Counted from the stretch's first letter, positions 47,175-58,329 are shown. The stretch: 64,000 nt of DNA from Mercurialis annua (GCF_937616625.2 NC_065571.1:15998501-16062500), one strand, 5' to 3'. Program-made: numbers and translations. The notes: generated from the letters alone by a model not told the origin.

Positions 47175-49633
47175 AGAATGTAGCCTTTAGTTGCAGCAGG
47201 GTATCCTAAAAAAATGCATTTAGAAGCTCTTTTGTCAAACTTAGTTCTGTGTGCAGGGATGGTTGTATCAAAGCATAGACAGCCAAAAACTTTGAGATGT
47301 TCAAGTGATGGTGATTTATTGTATAATAGAGAAAATGGAGTCTTTTCATCTATGACAGGAGATGGTGTCCTATTAATTAAATGCACAGCATGCAAAATAC
47401 AATGAGCCCAAAAATGGAGAGGTAAGTGAGATTGAAACCTTAAGGCTCGAGCTACATTGAGGATATGCTGATGCTTCCTCTCTACTGTGCTATTTTGCTT
47501 TGGGGTATAGACACAACTCCTTTGGTGAATAATTCCATGGTGCTGATAAAATGATGGACATTCAAATTCTCCTCCATTGTCTGTTCTGATGACCTTAATA
47601 GTTTTGTTAAATTGTGTGAGAACAAATGTAACAAAATTTTGTAAATGAATTCTGGCCTCAGTTTTATGTCTCAGCAGAAAGACCCATGTGAACCTGGAAT
47701 GATCATCTACCAAGGTTAGAAAATATCTATAGCTATTAATAGATGCCTGTGAAACTGGTCCCCATATGTCTGCATGAAGTAAGTCAAAGCAATGTTTTGT
47801 CATAGAAGTACTAACAAGAAAAGATAATTTCCTTTGCTTTGCAAAGTGACAAACATCACAAATCTTATTTACAGATGTTTTTATTGAAGAATCAAGTTTG
47901 TGTAATACTTGAATTCTCCTGTGAGACAAATGTCCCAGTCTAAAGTGCCATAAGTTCAAGTCACCATTGTCTTTAGAAGCAGCAGAAGCAAGATTGCATT
48001 GTGCATGAAAATCTGTAGCTGGACACAGTTGATATAGACCTTCCTTCTTTTCAGCTGAGCCAATCCTCTTCCATGTATCCATATCCTGGATAAAACAGAA
48101 ATCATGGTATAGCAGTAAGAGTAATTTCATGTTGTCTGTCAACTTGCTTGCAGAGATCAAGTTGAAGTTGAATTGAGGCACAAAAAGAACATTACATAAC
48201 AACAGGTTAGGATTTAGCTGAACTGAACCAATGTGAGAAACAGGAATCAATTGTCCTGTTGGAAGCTTGACATGAACATTTGAGACTTCTTTAAAAGTTT
48301 TAAAAAACTTTAAATTACAGATTATGTGATCTGTTGCACCAGTATCCAAGATCCATGTATCTCTATAACCTTTAGCAGAGAAGTAACAAGTATGCACAGT
48401 ACCTTGTTCTTCTATGTTGGGCTGAAAAGTAGCTGAGAGAGAGTTAATGTGAGCTACAGTTTCAATTTCTTGAGGTTGTATGAGGCTCATGATTTTCTGA
48501 TACTGATCAGGGGTGAAAGAAAAAATCTGATTGTTATGCATTTCTTGCTGTGCAGGCAAGTTTGTTCTATGTGCATCTCTGTAAATTTCAGTTTGTTCTT
48601 CTGATGGATCTTGATATTGTTGTTCAGCAAGTTGTATCTGGTTTGCATAGCTACTTTCTCCTCTGAATTTTGGCTGAAATCCAGGAGGATAGCCATGTTT
48701 CTTGTAGCAGTAATCAATAGTATGATTTGTAAGGCCACAATAGGAACATAATTTCTGCTTCAAGGCTGGAATTGGCATGTAATTACCTCTTCCTCTAACA
48801 TTTCCAGATCTGTAACTATTAATGCCTCTTCCTCTAGCATAACAGACATTAGACTCATAACCAGAATCATCATAATTGGCTTCATAAAAACCTTTGGCCA
48901 TAAAAGCATTTGCATCAACTGTTGGTTTGACACCAAAGCCTATCAACTGTCTTTCAAATTGAACTGCCATGGAGAATGCTTTGTTTATCTTTGGTAATGG
49001 TTCCATCATCAAGATTTGTGTTTTAATTGTTCCAAAACTGTCATTCAATCCCTTTACAAATCTTATCACATGATCATTAGATGTATTCTTCTCAACTGTC
49101 TCAATTAGACCACAAGAACATTTAGGCTCACAAGTACATAAAGGTAAAGATCTAAGGCTCCTCAGTTCATCCCAAATTGTTTTCAGATGAGTAAAATACT
49201 CATTAACACTAAGTGTATTCTGCTTATATGTAAAGAATTCTTCCTGTAAATCTCCAATTCTACAAGCATCTCCCAAAGAAAAACGATCTTTCAAATCATT
49301 CCAGATTTCTAATGCATTATCCATACAAGATACACTATCAGCAATAGTCTGTGAAACAGATCTATATAACCAGGACATAACTAAGGTATTACACCTTTCC
49401 CAAACAGCAAAAATTTTATCATTACGAAGAGGAGGAACAATGGATCCATCAACAAACTTATATTTATTCTTAGAAATCAAAGACATTCTCATAGATCTAT
49501 ACCAGGAATGATAATTGCTTTCAGTAAGCAAATTTGATACAAGAACGAACGAGGGATTCTCACCAGGATGAACGAAGAATGGACTAGAGACTGATTCCTC
49601 TGCCCTTGCAAAAGCATTAACTTGATTCGCCAT
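47162..49633 (-). CDS. copia gag, protease and integrase part of the polyprotein
   Basis: 823 codons starting 76 bases inside the 5' LTR. The N-terminus has a copia-type gag domain ([19 protein letters not shown], about 34-52). A CCHC knuckle follows ([19 protein letters not shown], about 300). Protease has [11 protein letters not shown]. Integrase has an HHCC finger (HFRLGHLSH ... CDVCHFAK), the catalytic DIWGP and TDNGGEF, and the glutamate in NSTVERKHQ. The frame ends soon after the conserved [14 protein letters not shown], where RT should follow, because of the frame change at about 47165-47175. Confidence 0.92.
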   Translation of the reverse strand: MANQVNAFARAEESVSSPFFVHPGENPSFVLVSNLLTESNYHSWYRSMRMSLISKNKYKFVDGSIVPPLRNDKIFAVWERCNTLVMSWLYRSVSQTIADSVSCMDNALEIWNDLKDRFSLGDACRIGDLQEEFFTYKQNTLSVNEYFTHLKTIWDELRSLRSLPLCTCEPKCSCGLIETVEKNTSNDHVIRFVKGLNDSFGTIKTQILMMEPLPKINKAFSMAVQFERQLIGFGVKPTVDANAFMAKGFYEANYDDSGYESNVCYARGRGINSYRSGNVRGRGNYMPIPALKQKLCSYCGLTNHTIDYCYKKHGYPPGFQPKFRGESSYANQIQLAEQQYQDPSEEQTEIYRDAHRTNLPAQQEMHNNQIFSFTPDQYQKIMSLIQPQEIETVAHINSLSATFQPNIEEQGTVHTCYFSAKGYRDTWILDTGATDHIICNLKFFKTFKEVSNVHVKLPTGQLIPVSHIGSVQLNPNLLLCNVLFVPQFNFNLISASKLTDNMKLLLLLYHDFCFIQDMDTWKRIGSAEKKEGLYQLCPATDFHAQCNLASAASKDNGDLNLWHFRLGHLSHRRIQVLHKLDSSIKTSVNKICDVCHFAKQRKLSFLVSTSMTKHCFDLLHADIWGPVSQASINSYRYFLTLVDDHSRFTWVFLLRHKTEARIHLQNFVTFVLTQFNKTIKVIRTDNGGEFECPSFYQHHGIIHQRSCVYTPKQNSTVERKHQHILNVARALRFQSHLPLHFWAHCILHAVHLINRTPSPVIDEKTPFSLLYNKSPSLEHLKVFGCLCFDTTIPAHRTKFDKRASKCIFLGYPAATKGYILYTV

Positions 49634-49696
49634 TGTTAACTAGAAGAACAAGCTTTTCAAAGCAATATCAAACGAAGAAGATGAAGAGCAAAATAA

Positions 49697-49708
49697 GCTC
49701 TGATACCA
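49697..49708 (-). other. Primer binding site of the copia element (tRNA-Met)
   Basis: Minus-strand TGGTATCAGAGC, directly touching the 5' LTR, is the standard initiator-Met tRNA complement used by plant copia elements. Confidence 0.95.
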
Positions 49709-49963
49709 TATTAAATTCAGAGAAACAAAACAAATCTTTATTGATCAAAAAGTGTTTTGTTACATAAAGCAAATCAGTTTATATAGCTACTGATTTGCAA
49801 AGGAAAAATAACTGCTCCTAACAGAATACTACAGCTAACTAACACACTATAGCTGTGTAACTAATTGCCAGCTGTATAACAAACACGAGAAGCTTGTGTT
49901 GCTGATGTGGCAATCCAGGTGAAGCAAACAATATGAAATCAGCAACTGACACGTGCTCTAATA
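49709..49963 (-). repeat. 5' LTR of the copia element
   Basis: 255 bp with TATTA...TAATA ends. A minus-strand TATA box (TATATAAA) lies at 49778-49785. Confidence 0.94.
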
Positions 49964-49968
49964 AAATC

Positions 49969-50095
49969 TCAATCCGTAAATTGGAGGCTCCGAGTACAGT
50001 GGAGTTTTCAGCAACAATGTAGGACCAATCTTTGATACAACAAGATTGGCTGGATAGTTAAATGGTGGAATGGCTAATACAACTCCAAAGGGTAC
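49969..50095 (-). pseudogene. Exon remnant of a non-phosphorylating GAPDH (ALDH11-type, GAPN)
   Basis: On the minus strand an intron-like ...AACTGCAG at 50096-50103 is followed by codons for VPFGVVLAIPPFNYPANLVV and then SKIGPTL. This is the nucleotide-binding and catalytic-core entry of plant GAPN, which oxidises glyceraldehyde-3-phosphate with NADP in the cytosol. After SKIGPTL the homology continues one frame over (ENSTVLGAS resembles the family's GN-VLKPP region), so the exon has a frameshift. It stops where the copia element inserted (TSD AAATC at 49964). No other exon was found on either side, so this is a gene fragment. Confidence 0.75.
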
Positions 50096-50103
50096 CTGCA
50101 GTT

Positions 50104-52217
50104 TTTAGTTCAATCATAATAAAATTCATTACACTAATACACAACAACAAAATAATTATGCTTAATTTGATATTTCTCCCCTTCTCGACTGGCAAATAAA
50201 CTGTAAAACACACCATAAACATGCTTATTGTTGAGAACTAATCCATTTCCTACAAAAACTAGTTATCATTATTTTTTGGCTTCTTTACATGGCTATACTT
50301 AATAAGATTTTTACTGTTGACCAAAAAAAAGTGATGACATATTTTTTAAGTTTTCAAATTGCACAAATAACTTTATGATATTTGAGGATTACTGTCAACT
50401 ATAAAAAAAGGAAGGAAATGGTTAAAAGAATCAAAATCTCCTACAAAATCTCAAAACATAAATATATAGCAATTAATATTCAAGAATCTGTAATAATCCT
50501 TAATTATAGTAACTGATAATTTGAATTATATGCCATAAACGGCAAAAGGGAAACCAAAAAAATAAAATGATTAAAAAAATGAAAAAATAAGCATTTGAGA
50601 AACAAAAAAATCCAGCAAAACAAGAAATTCATCAAATCATCATAAACAATCAACAAATATGAATACACAATATAAATTCATTTATTTGTAAAAAAATACT
50701 GATATACAGTTTACATGTAGTTAACCATTAATAAATTAAATTTAATAAAAAAACTATTAACATCATAAAATCATTTTTAGATAAATCTAACAATAATATA
50801 TCCTAAAATTAACAGTACACCAAATTAGTTAACTGTCAGTTAACCAGTAATCCCTTATTAGTTAACTTTAACTAATAAAAAAAAAGATAATTAACATTAT
50901 GATAAGTACATGTTTTAGATAACCAACACAAGTATAGTTAACTAATAGTTAACCGTTAGGAAACATATAATTACCCCCTAAATATTTTTAAAATTATTTA
51001 AATATAACAAAAAAACAACTGAACATCAAATTTCAATTATTTTAAAAATAATCATACGTATAAAAATAACTGTTATGTAACTATTAGTCACATATTAGTT
51101 AACTGTAATTAAAAAAAGTAATTATCAATATATATTCATATTTTATATAGAAAATCATACAAAGTTAGTTAACTATTAATTAACCATTAGAAAACATATA
51201 GTTAACCTTAATTATTTTTACATCATTGCTAATATCTTAATTACAGTTAAAAAGACAAGAGCATCATTGTAGGACAGGTAATGGTTTATCCAAGGGTAAC
51301 CACATCACCAGTTTACTAAAGATTTATTAATGATATAATCAAAATAAATTTATTACAAGTTAAGCAACGGTTTAACCAATGTTAACCATTGGTTAACCAA
51401 TACACAAAAATAATATTACAGATACACATAAGAATTTTTTTTTTAAAAAAAACAATAGTGCAGTGGTGCCGCTGCTGATGGCGAATGAAGGTCGCGGGAA
51501 GAACGGCGGCGTTTCCACTTCTAAGGGGCGACGACACTGGAAAGAAGGATGGTTTTCATAAATGAACAATCGCTCCTAATCTTCATATTTGATCTTAGAT
51601 TTGATAAAGAAAAGAACGGCGGTGATTATGAAGAAAAAACATAGGTGGAACCGGATCTAAAAAATGAGATGTTGTTATGAACAGGTTGTGGCGGAGGGCT
51701 TGCGACGATGAGGGCTTATGATAGCGGTAGCTTGTAAAAATGGAAGTGGTGGCGGCGGGCTTACGACGGCGGCAGCTTAATTGCAGCAGGCTTGAGAGTG
51801 GTTAACGGCTGTAGCAAAAGACGACCTAGTTTTCACCATCTTTTCAAAATTGGAATTGTAAAAAAAAAAAAAAACTAATTGGAGAAGGTTTGATAAGATG
51901 AGAAACAATTGAAAAAGATGGAGTATTAATCGCCAATAATCTCTCCTGAATCTTCTATATTGAAATTCAAATAAGACATGTAAAAGATTTCCAAATTGAG
52001 AAACCATATTTTTGAGATTAAAAAAGTATAATAGTGGTAAAAGAAAAGTTAAATTTGCTAATTAAATGTTAGCCACTGTACTATTCAAAAAGAAAAGTTG
52101 GCCACGTACTTATGAGATTAAGTTGAGCTAAACAAGTAACTGAGCTAATTTTCTCTTATTTTTTTATCTCGAGTTGAAGGAAAATAAATTTAGTTAAGTT
52201 CATTAACAATCTAAGAA
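50104..52217. other. Non-coding sequence: GTTAAC-rich repeats and a GC-rich patch
   Basis: 50700-51420 is dense in AGTTAACTA/TTAACCATTAG words. 51455-51850 is GC-rich (GGCGGCGTTTCC, GCGGCGGGCTTACGACGGCGGC) within AT-rich DNA. No reading frame in it looks like a protein. The pairing resembles the cores of long-TIR elements, but no ends were found. Confidence 0.45.
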
Positions 52218-52535
52218 GGGTTAATTACATATAAAATCACCACTTTTACACGAAATTGCAAAAATAACACGACCTTTAAAACGTGGCAATTCAGGGCACC
52301 ACCTTTCATTTCTTTTCAAAAACAACACGGACACATTTTTAGTGGCATTTTTGCTGACGTGGCATGACACGTGGCACTCCTATTGGGTGTCCAAGTCAGC
52401 AAAATTTTATCTAAAAACGTGTCCATGTTGTTTTTGAAAAGAAATGAAAGGTGATGCCCTGAATTGACACGTTTTAAAGGTCGTGTTATTTTTGAAAATT
52501 CGTGTAAAGGTGGTGATTTTATATGTAATTAACCC
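52218..52535. mobile_element. Mutator-like MITE, 318 bp
   Basis: Ends GGGTTAATTACATATAAAAT and its exact inverse, with a perfect 9-bp duplication ATCTAAGAA (52209-52217 and 52536-52544). Core has GCTGACGTGGCATGACACG. Confidence 0.94.
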
Positions 52536-52544
52536 ATCTAAGAA

Positions 52545-53165
52545 TCCACTCGTACTGAAACAAGATAACCACAGTCAATTTTTTGCCGCTTCAAAGGAAT
52601 ATTCTGCAAAAGCTAATTCTTTTTTTTTGTCAGAAGATAGTTTCATATATAGATTAAAAATCGACTATAAGAGTCTCAAATCTAAACGTAAAAATGGACT
52701 AAAAAGTTACTACAGATCAAGCTATTTGACAACTAAATGTGTCAGCCAACAAGAACATCATAAATTTGGATCTAAATATAAATCTAATTAAATGACATAA
52801 AATTGACAAATCTAAAAATTAGAATAAGAGTATGATTTAAATTGTAAATTTAAATTTATTAACTACTCTTATAAACGAAACAAAAAAAACCAAAATTTTA
52901 ACAATACACATGTTCTAATCAACTTCTAAATAAAGAACCATCAAATATTGTTTTGGGAGCACAATACCTCAGAATTTTAATGATATGATTTGGCAGAGAA
53001 CGGAAATATAAAAAAAGCAGGAGGGGATCTATTATACGTATTGGGCTACTAAAATTGCCTGAAGAATTATATTGAAACAAATAATTAAAAAAGAACTTGA
53101 ACTCTAAAAAATTTGAATTTACCGAACAAACACATGAAATACAAGGGTATAGTGAGAAAAAAAGT
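52545..53165. other. AT-rich non-coding stretch
   Basis: No gene or bounded element recognised. Confidence 0.45.
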
Positions 53166-53759
53166 GGATTACTACCCACCGTCCAACTTTTTACCAAAAT
53201 ACCACTAAGCCATTTTCAGCTAAAAAAAATTCAATCCTCTCAATTCAATTAAAAAAACCCAACGAATATCCGAGCGAATTTACAATAAAAATGTCAAAAT
53301 CGACTAGAAATAGAAGATAGAACCTCCAATAAATAATCGGATTTTATATTTTAAATTTTTTAATTTTTTTTTAAAATTTTTTTAAAATTTTTTTAAATTT
53401 TTTTTAATGGGCAATCGCCCTCAGATGGCGATGGCCCATAGGATCCATCGCCTTGATTTGGCGATGGCCCATAAGAGCCATCGCCAAATCAAGGCGATAG
53501 CCCATAGGGTCCATCGCCAAATCAAGGCGATGACCCATTAAAAGAATAAAAATAAAATTAAAAATTAAAAATCGATTAATTATTATAGGTTATTTTTAGG
53601 TGATTTTGATATTTTTATTATAAATTTACTTGGTTATTTGTCGGGTTTTTAGTTGAGTTGAGAGGATGGAATTTGTTTTTTAGCAGAAAATGGTTTAGGG
53701 ATATTTTGGTAAAAAGTTGGGCGGTGGATAGTAATTTTGGACGGCGAATAGTAAAACCC
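53166..53759. mobile_element. Long-TIR foldback element with a GGCGATGGCCCAT core
   Basis: Left GGATTACTACCCACCGTCCA and ACTTTTTACCAAAATA pair with right TATTTTGGTAAAAAGT and GGGCGGTGGATAGTAAT. A further inverted copy of the end (GGACGGCGAATAGTAAAACC) extends the right side. The core (53405-53540) is a set of inverted and direct copies of GGCGATGGCCCATA and CCATCGCC. Target duplication not found. Confidence 0.7.
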
Positions 53760-53832
53760 AAATAATATCATCTCCAGCAAATACCTTGAGCCATTATCAC
53801 CAAAACCGTGCAAACAACAACTAATAGTAAAA

Positions 53833-54213
53833 CCAATGAGCTGTTATTCAAATGGTGACTTAAACTGTAATTTGTCCTTTCAATTTATAAGTTATGGACA
53901 ATTAACATATAAATTAACTTTGTTGGTAAATCAGTACACGAATTTGATGATTATGGGCTTACCGGTTAAGGGGCAAATTGCCAATTTAAGAGACAATTAA
54001 CTTGCAAATTGAGGGGACAAACTGCCTATAATTACTAAATTCGTGCACTAAATAAAGTTAATTTATGTGCTAATTACCCATTGCTTACAAGTTGAGGGGG
54101 TATATTGTCACTTAAGTCCTCAAATGGTGTAAGTGTTGGATAACAAACTACTAGGTTATGAGTTCGATTCCTCGCACAAGCGCTCTCCTCTCTCGAATTA
54201 TCAATAAAATTTC
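53833..54213 (+). mobile_element. Second SINE copy, split by a MITE
   Basis: ACCAATGAGCTGTTATTCAA (left piece, ending at 53857) and GTGTAAGTGTTGGATAACAA (right piece, from 54120) together align to the SINE at 40182-40290, including a B box GTTCGATTCC near 54162. The MITE between them duplicated TCAAATGGTG. The A-tail is degraded. Confidence 0.85.
53858..54119. mobile_element. MITE inserted in the second SINE
   Basis: About 262 bp. ACTTAAACTGTAATTTGTCC mirrors the right end ...TATATTGTCACTTAAGTCC, and the arms share CATATAAATTAACTTT. TCAAATGGTG repeats on both sides (53848-53857 and 54120-54129). The exact TSD length could be 8 to 10 bp. Confidence 0.88.
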
Positions 54214-54476
54214 AAAACAATTCATTATAAAAGAAAATTTCAAAACAAATGAAGATCAATTGAATTGCTCAGTATTAAAAACAATGCTAATAAAAACATT
54301 TTTCTGATACACAAATAAAAAAAGGAGAATGAAAAGTAAATCTTGCAAATGGAGGAATTGGAAAAAGGAGGAGGTTTGACCGATATAGGCGATATTTTTG
54401 CGTTACTTAAACCTTAAAATTGCAATGTTGGAATAGGATCGGAAAAAGCAATAGAATTAGAGTTTTTTTTAAAGTA
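54214..54476. other. Short non-coding stretch
   Basis: Nothing recognised. Confidence 0.4.
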
Positions 54477-55874
54477 GGCTTAATCACCAAAAAATGCCAA
54501 ACCTATACGTTTTGTGTCAATTATAGCCAAACCTTTAAAAATCACCAGATTTAGCCAAACCTTATATGTTCTGTTTCTTTTTTAGCCATTTTTGAATCGA
54601 ACCGGTTTTTTTGACACCGTGTCGTCCACGTCACCGCCAACTAAGCAATTGGCTGGCATGTCAGCTGAAATATTTAAATAAGGTTTGGCTATAACTGACA
54701 CAAAATGCATAGGTTTGGTATTTTTTTATGAATAAAATTAATTTTAAAATTAAATAATTAAATAATTAATTATATTATAATAAAATTCATATATATTTAA
54801 AAAATTATATTTTTATTTAACGCTAATTAAAATTAATTTATTTTTACTAAATTTAAATAATTATAATATTTTTTTTACATATTTGAGGGATATATAATTA
54901 ATTTAAATTCTAATAAAAACAAAAAATGTCATATTCATTTTAAAATTTATTTTTTTAAATTCCAGTCGTCGATTCTTTGACACCGCCGCCGTTTGAGACC
55001 CAATTATTCGTCTTCCAACGAACAATCTGAGAGTAATATACACAACAAACATACGACAGTGTTCATAAGTCAACTATACACATATAAATATAAAATAATT
55101 ACTGAATAGACTGTTTATTTAAAGGACGAGTTTAATTATTTTTTCATTTTTTTTCTTTAAAAAGTGAAGCTCATTGTGGTGTAATCAATATATATCATGA
55201 TGTTTATAAGCATAAACGCATATATCATTTTACTCGGCATAGCCAAAAAATTACCTTAATTTATACATAACTATTTTATTTATTACCTAAATCCAGTCAT
55301 AACAAGATCTCAACAACATTAAAAATACTAAATCAAGTTCAAAATCATCATAAACATTAAATCCTTTTACCAAGTTTAATTCAATATTAATTTCTAAGTA
55401 ATACGTTAATTTATTTTTTTAATTACATATTCATTAAAATTTATTATAATATAAATTTATTAGATTTAATTAGGTTTAATAAAAAATTAAAATTAATTTT
55501 AATTAGTATTAAATAGGAAATATTAATTATTTTTAAATATATATAAATTTCATAAATGATATAATTAATTTACTAATTATTAAATTTAAAAATTGCTTGA
55601 ATTTAAAATTAGGTTTATTCACCCAAAAAATACCAAACCTATATTTTTTGTGTCAGTTATAGCCAAACCTTATTTAAATATTTCAGCTGCCATGTCAGCC
55701 AATTGCTTAGTTGGCGGTGACGTGGACGACATGGTGTCAAAAAAACCGGTTCGATTCAAAAATGGCTAAAAAAGAAACATAACATATAAGGTTTGGCTAA
55801 ATCTGGTGATTTTTAAAGGTTTGGCTATAATTGACACAAAACGTATAGGTTTGGCATTTTTTGGTGATTAAGCC
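54477..55874. mobile_element. Non-autonomous Mutator-like element with compound TIRs, copy 2
   Basis: 1398 bp, ends GGCTTAATCACC...GGTGATTAAGCC, exact 9-bp duplication TTTAAAGTA (54468-54476 and 55875-55883). Arms and core match copy 1 at 23294-24769. Each arm again carries an inner inverted copy of its own outer end (TTTGTGTCAATTATAGCC against GGCTATAACTGACACAAA). No protein is encoded. Confidence 0.94.
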
Positions 55875-55883
55875 TTTAAAGTA

Positions 55884-56330
55884 TTAGGCCTTTAATTTAT
55901 ATAAATAAAACATTGATTAATTTATTCTAACGCCTATAAAGTATAAAAGTCCTTCAATTTCAATTAGATCTTTCAAAGTCTTGTCTTTTTTTTTTTTCGT
56001 ATTTATAAATTTTTCCATAGATATCTGTGAGACGCGTGTAATTTTTCTTTAACGGACATCCATCAAAAGGCTATAAATACAAAAAAATAAAGATAATTTT
56101 GAAATTGAGAGATTTTGTAAATAAAGAGCGTATTACATTAAAGGTCGATTATATGAAAAAAAAAATCTTTTTTTTGTGAGGTCCATAAATCAAGTCTTCC
56201 ATTGACTAACAAAATATGTATACAGCCACTTTATTTGACATCTAAAGTCAACTGATCTATAATCTCGTGAATAAAACACTTGCTCACTGACATTTGACAT
56301 AGTCAAGAATCTTCCAAACTATTTATTTTT
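55884..56330. other. AT-rich non-coding stretch upstream of the BURP gene
   Basis: Probable promoter-proximal DNA; no element boundary or motif of note. Confidence 0.4.
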
Positions 56331-56348
56331 TATATATATATTTATTTT

Positions 56349-56380
<32 letters not shown>
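56331..56380. repeat. (TA)n microsatellite in the BURP promoter
   Basis: Two TA runs (56331-56340 and 56351-56380) end 60 bases before the BURP start codon. No other TATA box is visible, so this run may serve as one. Confidence 0.85.
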
Positions 56381-56385
<5 letters not shown>

Positions 56386-56440
56386 TTTAAGATAATACCT
56401 TAAATATACATAGTTTTTGCATGTACTAGAGCTAATACTT

Positions 56441-58329
56441 ATGGAGCTTCATCTCATTCTCATATTTACCCTATGTTTGGTAAGAATTATTGAATAAAAC
56501 AAATCATTTCATGTCCTTGGTTTGATAAAATAAATTACAATTAAAATAATTTTACTGCAGCTTTTTTCCAATAAAAGTAATGGTGCTCTACCAGAAGAGG
56601 TGTATTGGAAATCCAAGTTACCAAACACTCCATTACCTAAAGCACTACAAGAGCTTCTACAACCAGGTTAGTTTATCTTTCTCCATTCTTAAGCTCCAGT
56701 TTATGTTAATAAATTGTGGTTCCACTTTTTCTATAGTATCACAAGTTTTGCAGACCAAATTTTGATTCATTTTAGTTGAGTTATTAAATATTAAATTTTT
56801 AAAATATGATTACTAAATCAATATGTTATGTCAACGGACATTTAATTTTTTGATAAAAAAATACATATGTAGCAGCCGGTTTTTACTTTTGTTATTTACG
56901 TAAACACTTGAAATGTATTGCATAATTTAACCAAAAACTCCACGTTAAATTGAACTCATGCATAAGTAACACGTTTTTAAGAAAATACAATCAAAAACTG
57001 ATTGCCACGCGGATTAATCTAATTGACACGTCATCATTTTGGTTGGAATATCTATATTGAAATGAAATTAAAGCTTTATAATTAAAATGAAACAAATCAG
57101 CATTTTGGTACTAAATGCAATAAAATAATAGTTTTTATATTCTTGGAATCGGATAATAGACGGGGGGCATTCAAACTATCGCTATATTTTATTTTGATAG
57201 CTGGACTTTTATTTTATTTTTTCATTATGGTTACTAAATTTTAATTGTTTTTCAATTTGATTACAAAATTCAGCTGTCACGCCATATTTTTTTGCCTAGA
57301 AATTTTTGTTAAAATAATTTTAATGTTTAGTAATTAAAATAAAAAAATTAAAATTCGATTACCAAATTAAAATATACGGATAGTTTAGACACCCACAATG
57401 TCAATTGCCCCTTAAAGTCAGATTACATTATGGTATACTATGAACCCGAGTTAAGCAATAGAATTTCACATAAAATTTTAATATGGAATATATTTATTGA
57501 TGCATCTTCTATAAGTGATTTTTGCATACTCTAAAAATTCCCTTTTGTTAATTTGCAAGCAAATACAGAAAACTTAAGTATATCTTCAGAGATAGAGAAG
57601 CCTCTCGATTATTATGAGAGCCGCCCATTTTCGGAGATAGACTTCAATATTGGTTACTCAAATATCAATAGAATAGCGAGTACAACTACTACTGTATTCC
57701 TCTTGCATGACAACCTCTTTCCAGGAAACAGAATGTATCTTAATTTCAAAAAAGCTTATAATACTTCGAAATTTCTGCCGCGTAAAATTGCTCAAAGTAT
57801 ACCATTTTCAACCAAAGAATATTCCAAAATTTTGAAATATTCTTCCGTAAAACCCGCATCAGAAGAAGCTCAGATGATCAAACATACGATTCAACAATGC
57901 GAAGCGCCAAAAATAGAGGGCGAAATCAAATATTGTGCTACTTCTTTAGAGTCTTTAGTTGATTTTGTTGTTTCGAAGTTCGGAAACAAAGTTTTGACTC
58001 TTGCTAATGAGGTTGAAGAAGAGAACAAGAAACAAAACTACACTATTTCTCAAGGAGTCAAGAAGATGGGTGATTACCAAATTGTGTGCCATAAACAAAT
58101 ATTTAAGTATGCTGTATTTTATTGTCATGTGATTGAGGCTACCAAAGTTTATATGGTTCCATTGGTGGGTGATGATGGCTCTAAAGTTAAGGCAGCGGTG
58201 ATTTGCCATACCGATACATCAGCTTGGAATCCAGAACATATTGCTTTTCAAGTGCTTAAAGTCAAGCCTGGAGGACCTCCGATTTGCCACTATCTCAATA
58301 GCGACACCATTGTTTTTATTCCTTATTAG
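56441..58329 (+). CDS. BURP-domain protein, three exons, about 304 aa
   Basis: Exons: 56441-56479, 56561-56666, and 57560-58329 (a second in-phase acceptor at 57569 is possible). Exon 1 gives the signal peptide start MELHLILIFTLCL and ends TTTG/GTAAGA. Exon 2 follows TTTACTGCAG and encodes the family's hallmark LPEEVYWKSKLPNTPLPKAL. Exon 3 encodes the BURP domain: TVFLLHDNLFPG, then cysteine-histidine pairs at about 225, 237, 264 and 291. Spacing is CH-10-CH-25-CH-25-CH, exactly the family rule. All joins keep frame. BURP proteins (RD22, USP, BNM2, PG1-beta) are secreted plant proteins of the wall or storage compartments. The short linker and absence of TxV repeats point to a BNM2/USP-like form rather than RD22. 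Intron 2 (893 nt) holds a MITE. The gene appears intact. Confidence 0.9.
57162..57412. mobile_element. MITE inside intron 2 of the BURP gene
   Basis: GGGGGGCATTCAAACTATCG mirrors ATAGTTTAGACACCCACAAT...GCCCC, and the AT-rich inner arms pair. About 251 bp, no TSD resolved. Confidence 0.65.

Larger units (their letters stand above)
44960..49963 (-). mobile_element. Ty1/copia LTR retrotransposon, nearly complete
   Basis: Two 255-bp LTRs (44960-45214 and 49709-49963), differing at two positions, flank one gag-pol region read on the minus strand. The 5-bp target duplication AAATC is at 44955-44959 and 49964-49968. Domain order is gag, protease, integrase, reverse transcriptase, RNase H, which defines copia. 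LTR ends are TATTA...TAATA rather than TG...CA. A perfect tRNA-Met primer site abuts the 5' LTR. One frame change near 47165-47175 and one in-frame stop at 45447-45449 are the only breaks seen. It inserted beside a GAPN exon remnant. Confidence 0.95.

Noticed and set aside
57553..57559. TTG as the start of the BURP protein
   Set aside because: A plant nuclear gene would not start there; it lies in intron 2 just before the acceptor, and upstream exons give a proper ATG and signal peptide.
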